Below are positions 23,984-31,859 of a DNA stretch of 64,000 nt, piece after piece. Below the pieces are notes generated by a model. The model saw nothing but the letters and a program-made list of their open reading frames with translations. It had not been told where the DNA came from and ran no database searches. The translations under genes and the position numbers were made by a program. Every line of letters starts with the position of its first letter. Position 1 is the first letter of the stretch. Source of the stretch: GCA-002050365 sp964237235 (GTDB taxonomy: Bacteria; Acidobacteriota; Blastocatellia; Pyrinomonadales; Pyrinomonadaceae). The stretch lies in assembly GCA_964237235.1 (NCBI GenBank), contig CAXSGY010000002.1:310001-374000 (forward strand). Reading direction: 5' to 3'.

Positions 23984-24745
23984 TCATCTGGCACAGGTTT
24001 GCGCGCGTCCGCCGTCAATCGCGTAAGTCGCGCCGGTAATCCACGAAGCCTTTTCCGATGCCAGATAAAAGATTAATTCAGCGATTTCTTTCGGATTGCC
24101 GACGCGCCCAATCGGATGCGTTTTTTTCGAGTTCTCCAGAAAATTTTCGTAAGCCGTTTCCGCCATTCCGCCACGCTTGTGCAAATCAGTCACAACGACT
24201 CCGGGATTGACGGCGTTAACGCGAATTTTTTTCGGCGCAAGCTCGAGCGCAGCGCAGCGCGTCAGTTGGTCAACGCCCGCTTTTGAGATGCAATACGCCA
24301 AAACATTCGGAAACGCGCGCGTTCCTGAAACACTCGAAACATTAACGATATTGCCTTCGGTCTTTTCCAAAAAAGGCACGCATTTTTGCGTCAGATAAAA
24401 CATCGAGCGCAGATTGATGTTCATCATCCGGTCCCAATCTTCGAGCATTGTGTTTTCAATCGAACCGTTCAAAATGATGCCCGCCGCATTAACCAGAACG
24501 TCAATCTGACCGAATTTGGTGGACGTTTCCGCCACAGTTTTTTCGATTTGCGACGTGTCAGACAAATCAGAGACCAGCGGCGTAACGCTTCCGTCCAAAC
24601 TTTTCGCTTCGTTTTTGAGAGCGTTCAGTTCGTCAATATTTCTGCCGAGAGCGACGACGTTCGCGCCGTTTTCGGCGAATAATAAACTCGCCGCCCGACC
24701 GATTCCGCTGCTCGCTCCCGAAATTAAAATTACTTTTTCCCGCAT
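23984..24745 (-). CDS. SDR-family oxidoreductase
   Basis: A 253-residue classical short-chain dehydrogenase. The Rossmann motif is ISGASSGIGRAA, the NNAG equivalent is VNAAG, the catalytic Ser lies in VSSVSGT and the YxxxK is YCISK, so the active site is complete. SDRs use NAD(P)H, often to reduce 3-oxoacyl or sugar substrates. The substrate here cannot be assigned. It forms a two-gene unit with the MBL hydrolase. Confidence 0.9.
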   Translation of the reverse strand: MREKVILISGASSGIGRAASLLFAENGANVVALGRNIDELNALKNEAKSLDGSVTPLVSDLSDTSQIEKTVAETSTKFGQIDVLVNAAGIILNGSIENTMLEDWDRMMNINLRSMFYLTQKCVPFLEKTEGNIVNVSSVSGTRAFPNVLAYCISKAGVDQLTRCAALELAPKKIRVNAVNPGVVVTDLHKRGGMAETAYENFLENSKKTHPIGRVGNPKEIAELIFYLASEKASWITGATYAIDGGRAQTCAR

Positions 24746-24837
24746 AAAAATTTGCCGCCCGCGCTTTGAAAAAGTTTAACACAAAAGCCTTATCCGCAAG
24801 CCAACCGTCAACGGCGAAAATGCTTCATTTAAAATTT

Positions 24838-24868
24838 AAAAAGGACAGCCTGATTTGGCTATCCTTAA
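24838..24868 (-). terminator. Intrinsic terminator after the 71-aa gene
   Basis: On the minus strand AAGGATAGCC pairs with GGCTGTCCTT around a 6-nt loop, and TTTTTAAATTTT follows. It lies 55 bases after the stop of the small gene. Confidence 0.7.
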
Positions 24869-24922
24869 GTGCTACGGTATTTAGCTCGTCTTAAAATCTT
24901 TACAAAGATCGTTCCGCCAAAT

Positions 24923-25138
24923 CTATACGCCGTTAATTTGCGGATGATTTGAAAAGAAATTTTCGATGGCTTGTTTCGTTTCTTCGCGGCGACGCTGTTG
25001 AAATTCGTTGACCCAGTTCGACACGGTTGAAACCATTTCGCGCGCCGCCTGTTTCGGCTTCAATTCGGTCTTAGCCGGCGTTTCGGCGGCTTTCGCTTCG
25101 CCTTTTTTAATCACTTTTATTTTTGCTTTCGCTGTCAT
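24923..25138 (-). CDS. Small Lys/Ala-rich protein (71 aa)
   Basis: The N-terminal 35 residues are basic and low complexity (AKAKIKVIKKGEAKAAETPAK). The C-terminal 36 residues form a predicted amphipathic helix (MVSTVSNWVNEFQQRRREE). It has an ATG at 25136-25138 and its own terminator, so it is probably an independent transcript. I recognise no family. Confidence 0.6.
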   Translation of the reverse strand: MTAKAKIKVIKKGEAKAAETPAKTELKPKQAAREMVSTVSNWVNEFQQRRREETKQAIENFFSNHPQINGV

Positions 25139-25476
25139 TTTTATAATTTCCTGTTTGTATGAATCTGATACTGTAAAGACTGCTTCGACTAATACCGTTT
25201 ATATTGTTAGCAATTCGAGTGCCATTGTTAGACGGAGGCGAAAAATATTTTTTGCGAAGTTCTTTTCAGTAGAGTTTATATTTATTTAATAATTTGCATT
25301 CTGCAAATCGAATCTTTAATTTTTCGCGCTTTGCTATTTTCTTTAACGCCCGACCAAACGCTTTTGTTCCAACAATTTTCTGCGTTCGCCTTAATTTACC
25401 GGTTGTCCGTCGCAAATCCGATTTTCAGAATTGGCGACGGCTTTGTCGGCACGCGCTTTGCCATTTTCTCGAACTG
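25139..25476. other. Divergent intergenic region with no visible gene
   Basis: 338 bases between two divergent genes. I see only a short palindrome, ATTTGC...GCAAAT near 25291, and AT-rich stretches. A longer upstream reading of the plus-strand ORF from 25294 is possible but lacks any ribosome-binding site and is not supported. Confidence 0.5.
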
Positions 25477-26244
25477 ATGAATCTGACCGACTTTATAATT
25501 ATTTATCTGACCGGCGGCGCGCCGTTCGCCGTTCACTTTTTTTTACGCAGACGCGCGGCAAACGACCGAAAAAAACTCTGGCTGAAAACCGCGTTGGCTT
25601 TCGTGTTTTGGCTGCCGCTCGCTTTTTTGACGTTTCGCCAATTCAAAAAGTCGAAATGGCGCGCCGTTTCCAATTTAAATAATAATTTTCCCGACGAAAT
25701 TACACTTTCCGCGACGCAGAAAAATCTCGAAGCGTTTTTGCGCGCGACTGATTCGCCGATTTCTTTATTTGAATTTCGCCAGACGATAGAACGCTACGCC
25801 GATTTGACGATTTTATCGAACGACGCGACGGAAAAACCGACGACGCGCGAAACCGAAGTTTTTCGCCGCGCGAATAGAAAAGATGTCGAAATCGCCGCCG
25901 TCTGTCTGCACAGACGCAACCGAAAGCGGCTCGCCTTTCATCAAACCGAAGCGCGCAAGGATTTTTTGCGAACGATTGAAATTTTGCACGGCTCGCTTCA
26001 AAACGCCGACCGATTCGGGAACGCAGTCAACGAATTCGTACAGATTCTCAAAGATTCGACGGCGCAAGAAAATGTCGAAAAAATATTCGCGGCGAATCTG
26101 CAAACCGGCAAGCCGCCGCGCCTCAATTATTTGGAGACCGAAGTTTTATGGAAACCGGAAATGCCCGAACCGTTACATACGCCGACTGCCCGCAGTCGTC
26201 AAACCATTTTGGCGGCGATGACGAATCTACGCGGCAGAGATTAG
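25477..26244 (+). CDS. Membrane-anchored protein of unknown function
   Basis: A 255-residue protein with two N-terminal hydrophobic segments (IIIYLTGGAPFAVHFFL and ALAFVFWLPLAFLTF) and a cytoplasmic helical region with many charged residues. The chosen ATG (25477) gives MNLTDFIIIYL. The final 97 bases overlap the start of the next gene in another frame. I recognise no family; the two genes are probably translationally coupled. Confidence 0.65.
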   Translation: MNLTDFIIIYLTGGAPFAVHFFLRRRAANDRKKLWLKTALAFVFWLPLAFLTFRQFKKSKWRAVSNLNNNFPDEITLSATQKNLEAFLRATDSPISLFEFRQTIERYADLTILSNDATEKPTTRETEVFRRANRKDVEIAAVCLHRRNRKRLAFHQTEARKDFLRTIEILHGSLQNADRFGNAVNEFVQILKDSTAQENVEKIFAANLQTGKPPRLNYLETEVLWKPEMPEPLHTPTARSRQTILAAMTNLRGRD

Positions 26245-26819
26245 AAATTCTGCTCGCCGCCAACGCCGAATCCGCGCAAAAAAAATCGCTCTACACGAAC
26301 GAACAGGACGCGCTCGAAGCGGCGACGATGAAAAACCCTTTGTCCGACAAACAGGCGTTCGCTTATTTCGGACTTCTGCTCGGAACGATTCCGCCCGCCG
26401 CGATTTTCACGCGCGCTTTTATCAACGACGGCGCGTTTCGCTTTGAAGATTTGTGGGTTGTCGGCATCATCGCCGTCGTTAATTTAATCGCCGCCGTCAC
26501 TGCTTATTTCACCGGCAAAGTCGTCGGAAAAATCGTCGGCGATCTGGAACAAATGTCGTGGACGAAAATGCTTCTAATTTTGCCGTTCGTCGGAATTTTG
26601 TGGGGAATTTTGTCGGGTGGCGCGGGCGGCACGATTATTTTTTTGATCGGCGCGGTTTTCGGCGGCGCGCTTGGCGCGATGGTCGGCGGTTGCGCGTTGC
26701 CGATTTTTGCAATTCTGCACCGGCTTTTGAAAAAGGAAGACAAAATCGCCCGCAAACATTTTCTGCCGATTGCCTTCGGCACGACTTTTATTGTTTCGGC
26801 ATATATTCTCGGCTTGTAA
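26148..26819 (+). CDS. Four-helix membrane protein of unknown function
   Basis: A 223-residue protein. The first 65 residues are soluble (RQRLEILLAANAESAQKK). Then come about five hydrophobic segments: AYFGLLLGTIPPAAIF, VVGIIAVVNLIAAVTAYF, MLLILPFVGILWGILSGG, IIFLIGAVFGGALGAMVGG and a final segment near the C-terminus. The ATG at 26148 follows GGAG and gives a 97-base overlap with the upstream gene. I considered a frameshift joining the two, but the start context and distinct composition favour separate genes. Confidence 0.7.
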   Translation: METGNARTVTYADCPQSSNHFGGDDESTRQRLEILLAANAESAQKKSLYTNEQDALEAATMKNPLSDKQAFAYFGLLLGTIPPAAIFTRAFINDGAFRFEDLWVVGIIAVVNLIAAVTAYFTGKVVGKIVGDLEQMSWTKMLLILPFVGILWGILSGGAGGTIIFLIGAVFGGALGAMVGGCALPIFAILHRLLKKEDKIARKHFLPIAFGTTFIVSAYILGL

Positions 26820-26855
26820 GCGGAGTGAATCAAAACTGAATCGGCGCGTCAAAAA

Positions 26856-26980
26856 GGAGCGCGGACGGCTCGTCTGCCCAACGAGCGTTTGCGAAGTTGT
26901 TTGATTGGAATTGCGCGACTCAAAAATAACGATTCGTCGCGCGCCGTCGCGCTCGAATGCGGACGAGCCGTCCGCGCTCC
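26856..26980. repeat. REP-like palindromic element, copy 2
   Basis: Starts GGAGCGCGGACGGCTCG and ends with its inverse CGAGCCGTCCGCGCTCC. Between them is GCGTTTGCGAAG, as in copy 1 at 5314-5447. It fills most of the gap between a membrane-protein gene and the histidine kinase. An upstream reading of the kinase frame into it is not supported. Confidence 0.8.
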
Positions 26981-27029
26981 GGCGACGAAATTTTGCAATT
27001 TCTCAAACTTCACGTTAAAACTGAAACAG

Positions 27030-28811
27030 ATGCTCGTGCTTCTACATCTTTTCGCGCTTTTTCTGCTGGTAACGCTCGGCTTCTATGTTTTCGTGGCGAA
27101 CCCGCGCAACCGCGCTCACCAGACGTTCGCCGCGTTCATCAGTTTTCTCGCCTTTTGGACAATTAAGGATTTAATCTTCTGGAATTTTCACGACGAAAAT
27201 TTAGATTCGGGCTGGTGGGCTTCGGCGAGCTTTATCATCGCGCTTTTAATGCAGTGCGCGCTGGCGATTTTTGCGTGGGTTTTTCCTGAAAATTCGCGCA
27301 CGCCGAAGAAACGCGCCGCTGTTTTGTTCGCGCCGAGCGTTATTTTAATTCCCGCCGCCGCGTTCGGACTTTTGTGGCGCAGCGTCGGATTTGTCAGAGG
27401 GCAATTCGTCATTGAACTCGCGCCGCTCGCGTATGTTTTCGTCGCTTACGTTTATTTCGTTTTCGGTTTCGGCGCGATTATTTTATTTCGCAAATATCAA
27501 AAATATCGGGACACGCAGCGCGGTCAGCAAGTCGGCGCGATTTTGTGGGCGGTCGTTATCACCGGCATTTTGAAAACGCTGGCGAATATCGCTTTGCCGT
27601 TTTTCGGTATTTATTCGTTTTTGCCGTTCAGCGCGATTTTCGTTCTGCCGGGCGTTTTGATTTACGCTTACGCGATTTCTAATTTCAAACTGTTCTCGCT
27701 GCAAACTGCGCTCGACCAGTTCAGACTTTTTCCGATTGCCTACAAAATCGCTCTGAGCATCGCGTCGGTGGCAATTTTAAGTTTTATCGTTTTTCAGATT
27801 CCGATTGTCTGGTGGGCTTTCCGCGACGGCGAGACGTTTGAAGCGTGGCGCAAATATCTGGTTTTTTCGATTATCTCCGCGCTCGTGCCGAATCTTTTGC
27901 TCGTGCTTTTAACCGTCCGCACGCTTTCGCGTCCCCTGCAAAGAATCACGGTCGCCGCCGTACAGGTCACAAACGGCGATTACGGAACCGAAGTTGACCT
28001 GAAAAAAAGCAACGACGAAATCGGCTTACTCGCCGAATCTTTCAACGAAATGAGCCGCAAAATGGCAAGCGACATCGAACAATTAAAACATCTGAACGAA
28101 CAACTGATTCGCACCGAAAAACTCGCCGCGATGGGAACTTTGTCCGCCGGAGTCGCGCACGAAGTCAACAATCCGCTCGCGGCGATTTCGTCTTTGATTC
28201 AAATGCTGCAGTCGAAAAACGGTTTGGATGAAAACGCGCGGGAAAAATTGAAATTAATTTCAACGCAAATCGAGCGCATCACGCAGGTGACGCGCGATAT
28301 GATGGATTTCGCGCGCGTTCGTCCGGCGGCGAAAAATCATTTCAATATCAACGAAATCATCGAAACGAGCTTGCGGCTGGCGAGCTTCGACAAATCGTTT
28401 CAATTTTTGCGCCTCGCCAAAAATTACGCCGAAAATTCGCCGACGGTTTTCGCCGACCGCGATCAATTGCAGCAAGTCTTTTTAAATTTATTTCTCAATG
28501 CGCGAGACGCGATGCCCGACGGCGGCGATCTGCGAATCGAAACTTTTAACGGCAGCGACGAAATTAAAATCGAAATCGCCGACAGCGGGACAGGCATCGA
28601 AGACGCGAATCTCAAACAAATTTTCGATCCGTTTTTTACGACCAAACCGGCGGGCAAAGGCACGGGTTTAGGACTGGCGGTTTGTTACGGAATTATCACC
28701 GCGCACGGCGGACGCATCGAGGCGGCGACGAATGCCGCAAACGGCACGACGTTTTTTATTACGCTGCCCGCCGACTCCGCGCAAGATTCGGAAACTTTAA
28801 ATCTTTCGTAA
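27030..28811 (+). CDS. NtrB-like sensor histidine kinase with 7TM N-terminal region
   Basis: A 593-residue inner-membrane sensor. About seven membrane segments (residues 1-235) resemble the His-kinase N-terminal 7TM region. Another membrane segment follows near 245-300. A HAMP-type linker (LSRPLQRITVAAVQVTNGDYG) leads to the H-box GVAHEVNNPLAAISSL and the ATPase boxes (N: NLFLNARDAMPDGG; G1: DSGTGIEDANL; G2: GKGTGLGLAV). The phospho-acceptor His is present, so it is probably active. No response regulator is adjacent, so its partner is elsewhere. The ATG at 27030 is used; upstream sequence is REP. Confidence 0.9.
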   Translation: MLVLLHLFALFLLVTLGFYVFVANPRNRAHQTFAAFISFLAFWTIKDLIFWNFHDENLDSGWWASASFIIALLMQCALAIFAWVFPENSRTPKKRAAVLFAPSVILIPAAAFGLLWRSVGFVRGQFVIELAPLAYVFVAYVYFVFGFGAIILFRKYQKYRDTQRGQQVGAILWAVVITGILKTLANIALPFFGIYSFLPFSAIFVLPGVLIYAYAISNFKLFSLQTALDQFRLFPIAYKIALSIASVAILSFIVFQIPIVWWAFRDGETFEAWRKYLVFSIISALVPNLLLVLLTVRTLSRPLQRITVAAVQVTNGDYGTEVDLKKSNDEIGLLAESFNEMSRKMASDIEQLKHLNEQLIRTEKLAAMGTLSAGVAHEVNNPLAAISSLIQMLQSKNGLDENAREKLKLISTQIERITQVTRDMMDFARVRPAAKNHFNINEIIETSLRLASFDKSFQFLRLAKNYAENSPTVFADRDQLQQVFLNLFLNARDAMPDGGDLRIETFNGSDEIKIEIADSGTGIEDANLKQIFDPFFTTKPAGKGTGLGLAVCYGIITAHGGRIEAATNAANGTTFFITLPADSAQDSETLNLS

Positions 28812-28825
28812 ATCAAACCGTTCTC

Positions 28826-28901
28826 CATTCACTATCGGATTTTCGTTGCCGAACCGAGACTGCTTTTTTTTAGCGAATAACGAATAGTGAATAGTGAACA
28901 G
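28826..28901. repeat. Inverted pair with heptanucleotide arm
   Basis: CCATTCACTAT at 28826 faces AGCGAAT-AACGAAT-AGTGAAT-AGTGAAC (28872-28899, exact period 7). A T8 run lies in the loop. It follows the kinase stop by 15 bases and could act as its terminator hairpin. Confidence 0.75.
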
Positions 28902-28966
28902 TTGCGGAAAGAAAAGGTTATACGAATCGAAATAAAAAATTTATCGGCGATTCGCCCGTTCAATTC

Positions 28967-28998
28967 TTGACACGCGCCCTGATTCGTTGCAATTTAGA
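28967..28998 (+). promoter_or_regulatory. Candidate promoter before the amidohydrolase operon
   Basis: TTGACA at 28967 within CTTGACACGCGCC, the same 13-mer as at 15384. The -10 is weak (AATTTA or TTTAGA at 18-20 nt). It is about 40-70 bases before the start codon of the first amidohydrolase gene. Confidence 0.3.
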
Positions 28999-29036
28999 TT
29001 TGCACTTCTTTTCAGCTTTTTACGAGGAAAAATAAA

Positions 29037-30347
29037 ATGAAAAATTTTCTGATGTTCGTCGGAATTTTCCTGCTTTGCGCCGCGCCGCTCGCCGCGCAGG
29101 AAAAGCCGACGGCGTTCGTCAACGCCAAAATTATTCCGGTCGTCGGACCGCCGATTGAGCAAGGCATTCTGATCGTGCAGAACGGCAAAATCACGGCGGT
29201 CGGCGACGCGCGCACCGTGCGTTTGTCGTCCGACGTTGTGCAGATTGATATGGCAGGCAAAGTGATTATGCCCGGACTCGTTGATTCGCACAGTCATATC
29301 GGCGAACCGGCGGGCGCGGACGGTTCTGCGCCGATTCAGCCGGACGTGCGGATTTTGGATTCGGTCAATCCGCGTTCGGGCAGCATACAGCGCGCTCAAT
29401 CGGGCGGCATCACGACCGTCAACGTGATGCCCGGTTCGGGACATCTCGACAGCGGTCAGACGCTTTATTTGAAGCTGCGCGACGATGCCGTGAAGATCGA
29501 AGACTTATTGATTTACGGCGCGGACGGCAAATATATGGGCGGCATCAAATTCGCCAACGGCACGAATCCGATGCGCGCCGGCGGCGGCACGTTTCCCGGC
29601 ACGCGCGCCAAATCAGCCGCGCTCGTGCGCGAACAATTTATCCGCGCCAGAGAATACGCCGACAAGGTGAAAAAAGCGGGAAGCGACAAATCGAAATTGC
29701 CGCCGCGCGATCTGGCGTTGGAGACGCTCGCCGAAGTTTTGGCGGGCAACCGCGTCGTTCATTTTCACACGCACCGTGCCGACGACATTATGACCGTTCT
29801 GCGTCTGCAAAAAGAATTCGGTTTCCGGCTCGTGCTGCATCACGTTTCCGAAGGCTGGAAGGTCGCCGACGAAATCGCCAAACAGAAAATTCCCTGCTCG
29901 ATTATTTTGATTGATTCGCCCGGCGGCAAATTGGAGACGGTGGATATACGCTTTGAAACGCCCGCGATTATGGACAAAGCCGGAATTTTGTTCGGCTTTC
30001 ACACCGACGATTACATCACCGATTCGCGTTTCTTTCTGCGCGAAGCGGCAATCGGCGTGCGCGGCGGATTATCGCCCGAAAAAGCTCTCTATGCCTTAAC
30101 GATGGCAAACGCGAAGATTCTCGATTTGGACAAGCGCGTCGGCTCGCTCGAAACCGGTAAAGATGCCGACTTTATCGTTCTGTCAGGCGATCCTTTGAGC
30201 GTTTACACACACGTTTTGCAAACGTGGATCGAAGGCAAAAAAGTTTTCGACCGCGCCGACCCGAAAGATTATTTAATTTCGGTCGGCGGCGACGGCGCGG
30301 GCAAAGACAATCAACTCGACACCGACGACGCGGAGGACGGTAACTAA
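29037..30347 (+). CDS. Secreted amidohydrolase
   Basis: A 436-residue imidazolonepropionase/D-hydantoinase-like metal hydrolase with a signal peptide (residues 1-21, ending APLAAQ). Metal-binding features are present: HxH in GLVDSHSHIG, VVHFHTHRADD, VLHHVSEGW and the Asp-bearing FGFHTDDYITDSRF. It ends in the usual VGSLETGKDADFIVLSGDPL composite barrel return. It should act in the periplasm or outside on a cyclic amide or similar substrate. It overlaps the next gene by one base (TAATG). Confidence 0.9.
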   Translation: MKNFLMFVGIFLLCAAPLAAQEKPTAFVNAKIIPVVGPPIEQGILIVQNGKITAVGDARTVRLSSDVVQIDMAGKVIMPGLVDSHSHIGEPAGADGSAPIQPDVRILDSVNPRSGSIQRAQSGGITTVNVMPGSGHLDSGQTLYLKLRDDAVKIEDLLIYGADGKYMGGIKFANGTNPMRAGGGTFPGTRAKSAALVREQFIRAREYADKVKKAGSDKSKLPPRDLALETLAEVLAGNRVVHFHTHRADDIMTVLRLQKEFGFRLVLHHVSEGWKVADEIAKQKIPCSIILIDSPGGKLETVDIRFETPAIMDKAGILFGFHTDDYITDSRFFLREAAIGVRGGLSPEKALYALTMANAKILDLDKRVGSLETGKDADFIVLSGDPLSVYTHVLQTWIEGKKVFDRADPKDYLISVGGDGAGKDNQLDTDDAEDGN

Positions 30348-31756
30348 TGCAAAATTCAAAATGTAAAATGCAAAATTTATTTTTCTTTATTCTATTCTTT
30401 TCCGTTTTCCATTTTTCGTTTTCCATCGCTGACGCGCAGATTGCCGTCAAGGGCGAGACGGTTTGGACGATGGCGGGCGAGCCGATTCAGAACGGCGTGG
30501 TTTTGCTGAATGCGGACGGAAAAATCGAAGCGGTCGGCGCGGCGAATCAAATTAAAATTCCGTCGAACTACAAAATCGTTTCGGCGAAAATCGTGACACC
30601 CGGCTTGATTGACGCGCATTCGGTCATCGGTTTGAACGGCTATTTGAATCAGCCGCAGGAACAGATGGCACTCGACGGTTCTTCGCCGATGCAGCCCGAG
30701 CTGCGCGCGATTGACGCATATAATCCGAATGAAAAATTAATCGAATGGGTGCGCTCGTTCGGCGTAACGACCATCCACACCGGACACCAACCGGGCGCGT
30801 TGATTTCCGGGCAAACGATGATTGCCAAAACCGTCGGCAACACGGCGGACGAAGCGGCTTTGATTCCGACGGCGATGGTTGCCGTGACGTTGGGCGAAGA
30901 CGCGCTGGCGAGCGGCGGCAAATCGCCCGGCACGCGCGGCAAACAAGCCGCGATGCTCCGCGCCGAGCTGATTCGCGCCTCGGAAGCCAACAGTAAAAAC
31001 AGTCCGGCAAAAACGCCGACCACCATAACCACGACGACCACCGCGAACAACGGACAGAATAAAAACGACAACAGTCCGACAGCGACCAATCCGAATTCGA
31101 TGCTCGAAAATCCGCCGACGGAAAATAATCGGGCGACGCAAAACGGCGGCACTCAAAACGGCGGCACTCAAATCATCGTTTCAACGCAGCCGATCAGCGA
31201 TCTGCGTTCCGACATAATGCAGAAAGTCATTCGCCGCGAAATTCCTTTATTGGTCACGGCACAGCGCGCGCAGGACATTATCACCGCCATTCGCATCGCC
31301 AAAGAATTTAACATCCGCATCGTTCTCGACGGCGTAGCCGAAGCGCAGATGGTTTTGAATGACATAAAAGCTTCCGGTTTTCCCGTCATCGTTCATCCGA
31401 CGATGTTCCGCGCGGCGGGCGAAACGGAAAATCTAAGTATGGAAGATGCCGCGAAATTAAAAGCGGCGGGCATCACGGTCGCGCTGCAAAGCGGTTACGA
31501 ATCGTATGTGCCGAAAACACGCGTCGTTTTGTTTGAAGCCGGAGTCGCCGCCGGAAACGGGCTTTCCAAAAAAGACGCGCTGGCGATTATCACGATTGAC
31601 GCGGCAAAAATTCTCGGTCTTGATTCGCGCATCGGCTCGCTCGTTAAAGGTAAAGACGCGGACGTGGCGATGTATGACGGCGATCCATTTGAATATTCGA
31701 CGCACTGCATCGGAACGATTATCAACGGCAAAATCGTCAGCGAAATTATCAGATAA
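30347..31756 (+). CDS. Secreted amidohydrolase paralogue without metal ligands
   Basis: A 469-residue exported homologue of the preceding protein. The scaffold is the same (VVLLNADGKIEAVGAANQI, TPGLIDAHSVIG, GVTTIHTGHQPGALISGQT, late VGSLVKGKDADVAMYDGDPF), but the metal ligands are changed. HSHIG is HSVIG, HFHTHR is VTAQR, HHVSEG is DGVAEA and the FHTDD segment is LQSGYE. An Asn/Thr-rich insertion (residues about 215-275) contains the repeat NGGTQ. The signal peptide begins with heptamer-derived codons (MQNSKCKMQNL). It is probably non-catalytic and co-translated with its partner. Confidence 0.85.
   Translation: MQNSKCKMQNLFFFILFFSVFHFSFSIADAQIAVKGETVWTMAGEPIQNGVVLLNADGKIEAVGAANQIKIPSNYKIVSAKIVTPGLIDAHSVIGLNGYLNQPQEQMALDGSSPMQPELRAIDAYNPNEKLIEWVRSFGVTTIHTGHQPGALISGQTMIAKTVGNTADEAALIPTAMVAVTLGEDALASGGKSPGTRGKQAAMLRAELIRASEANSKNSPAKTPTTITTTTTANNGQNKNDNSPTATNPNSMLENPPTENNRATQNGGTQNGGTQIIVSTQPISDLRSDIMQKVIRREIPLLVTAQRAQDIITAIRIAKEFNIRIVLDGVAEAQMVLNDIKASGFPVIVHPTMFRAAGETENLSMEDAAKLKAAGITVALQSGYESYVPKTRVVLFEAGVAAGNGLSKKDALAIITIDAAKILGLDSRIGSLVKGKDADVAMYDGDPFEYSTHCIGTIINGKIVSEIIR
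30349..30376. repeat. Heptanucleotide array in the start of the second amidohydrolase
   Basis: GCAAAAT-TCAAAAT-GTAAAAT-GCAAAAT, exact period 7, beginning inside the start codon. It encodes the first residues MQNSKCKMQN. Confidence 0.85.
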
Positions 31757-31850
31757 TTGTTCGTCGTTCGTTGTTAATCGCTCGTTTTTATTTTTCAAAC
31801 CGTCACGAACGATTAACGACCAATGACGAACGACGAACCCTGAACAATCA
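31757..31850. repeat. Inverted pair of heptanucleotide arrays
   Basis: TTGTTCG-TCGTTCG-TTGTTAA-TCGCTCG at the left faces ACGAACG-ATTAACG-ACCAATG-ACGAACG-ACGAACC (31805-31839). Both have exact period 7 and could pair. It fills the gap between the amidohydrolase pair and the S10 peptidase. Confidence 0.85.
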
Positions 31851-31859
31851 TCAAAAAAT

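Noticed and set aside
25477..26819. Frameshifted single gene
   Set aside because: Considered because of the 97-base overlap, but the second frame has a good start and a distinct membrane topology, so two genes are more likely.
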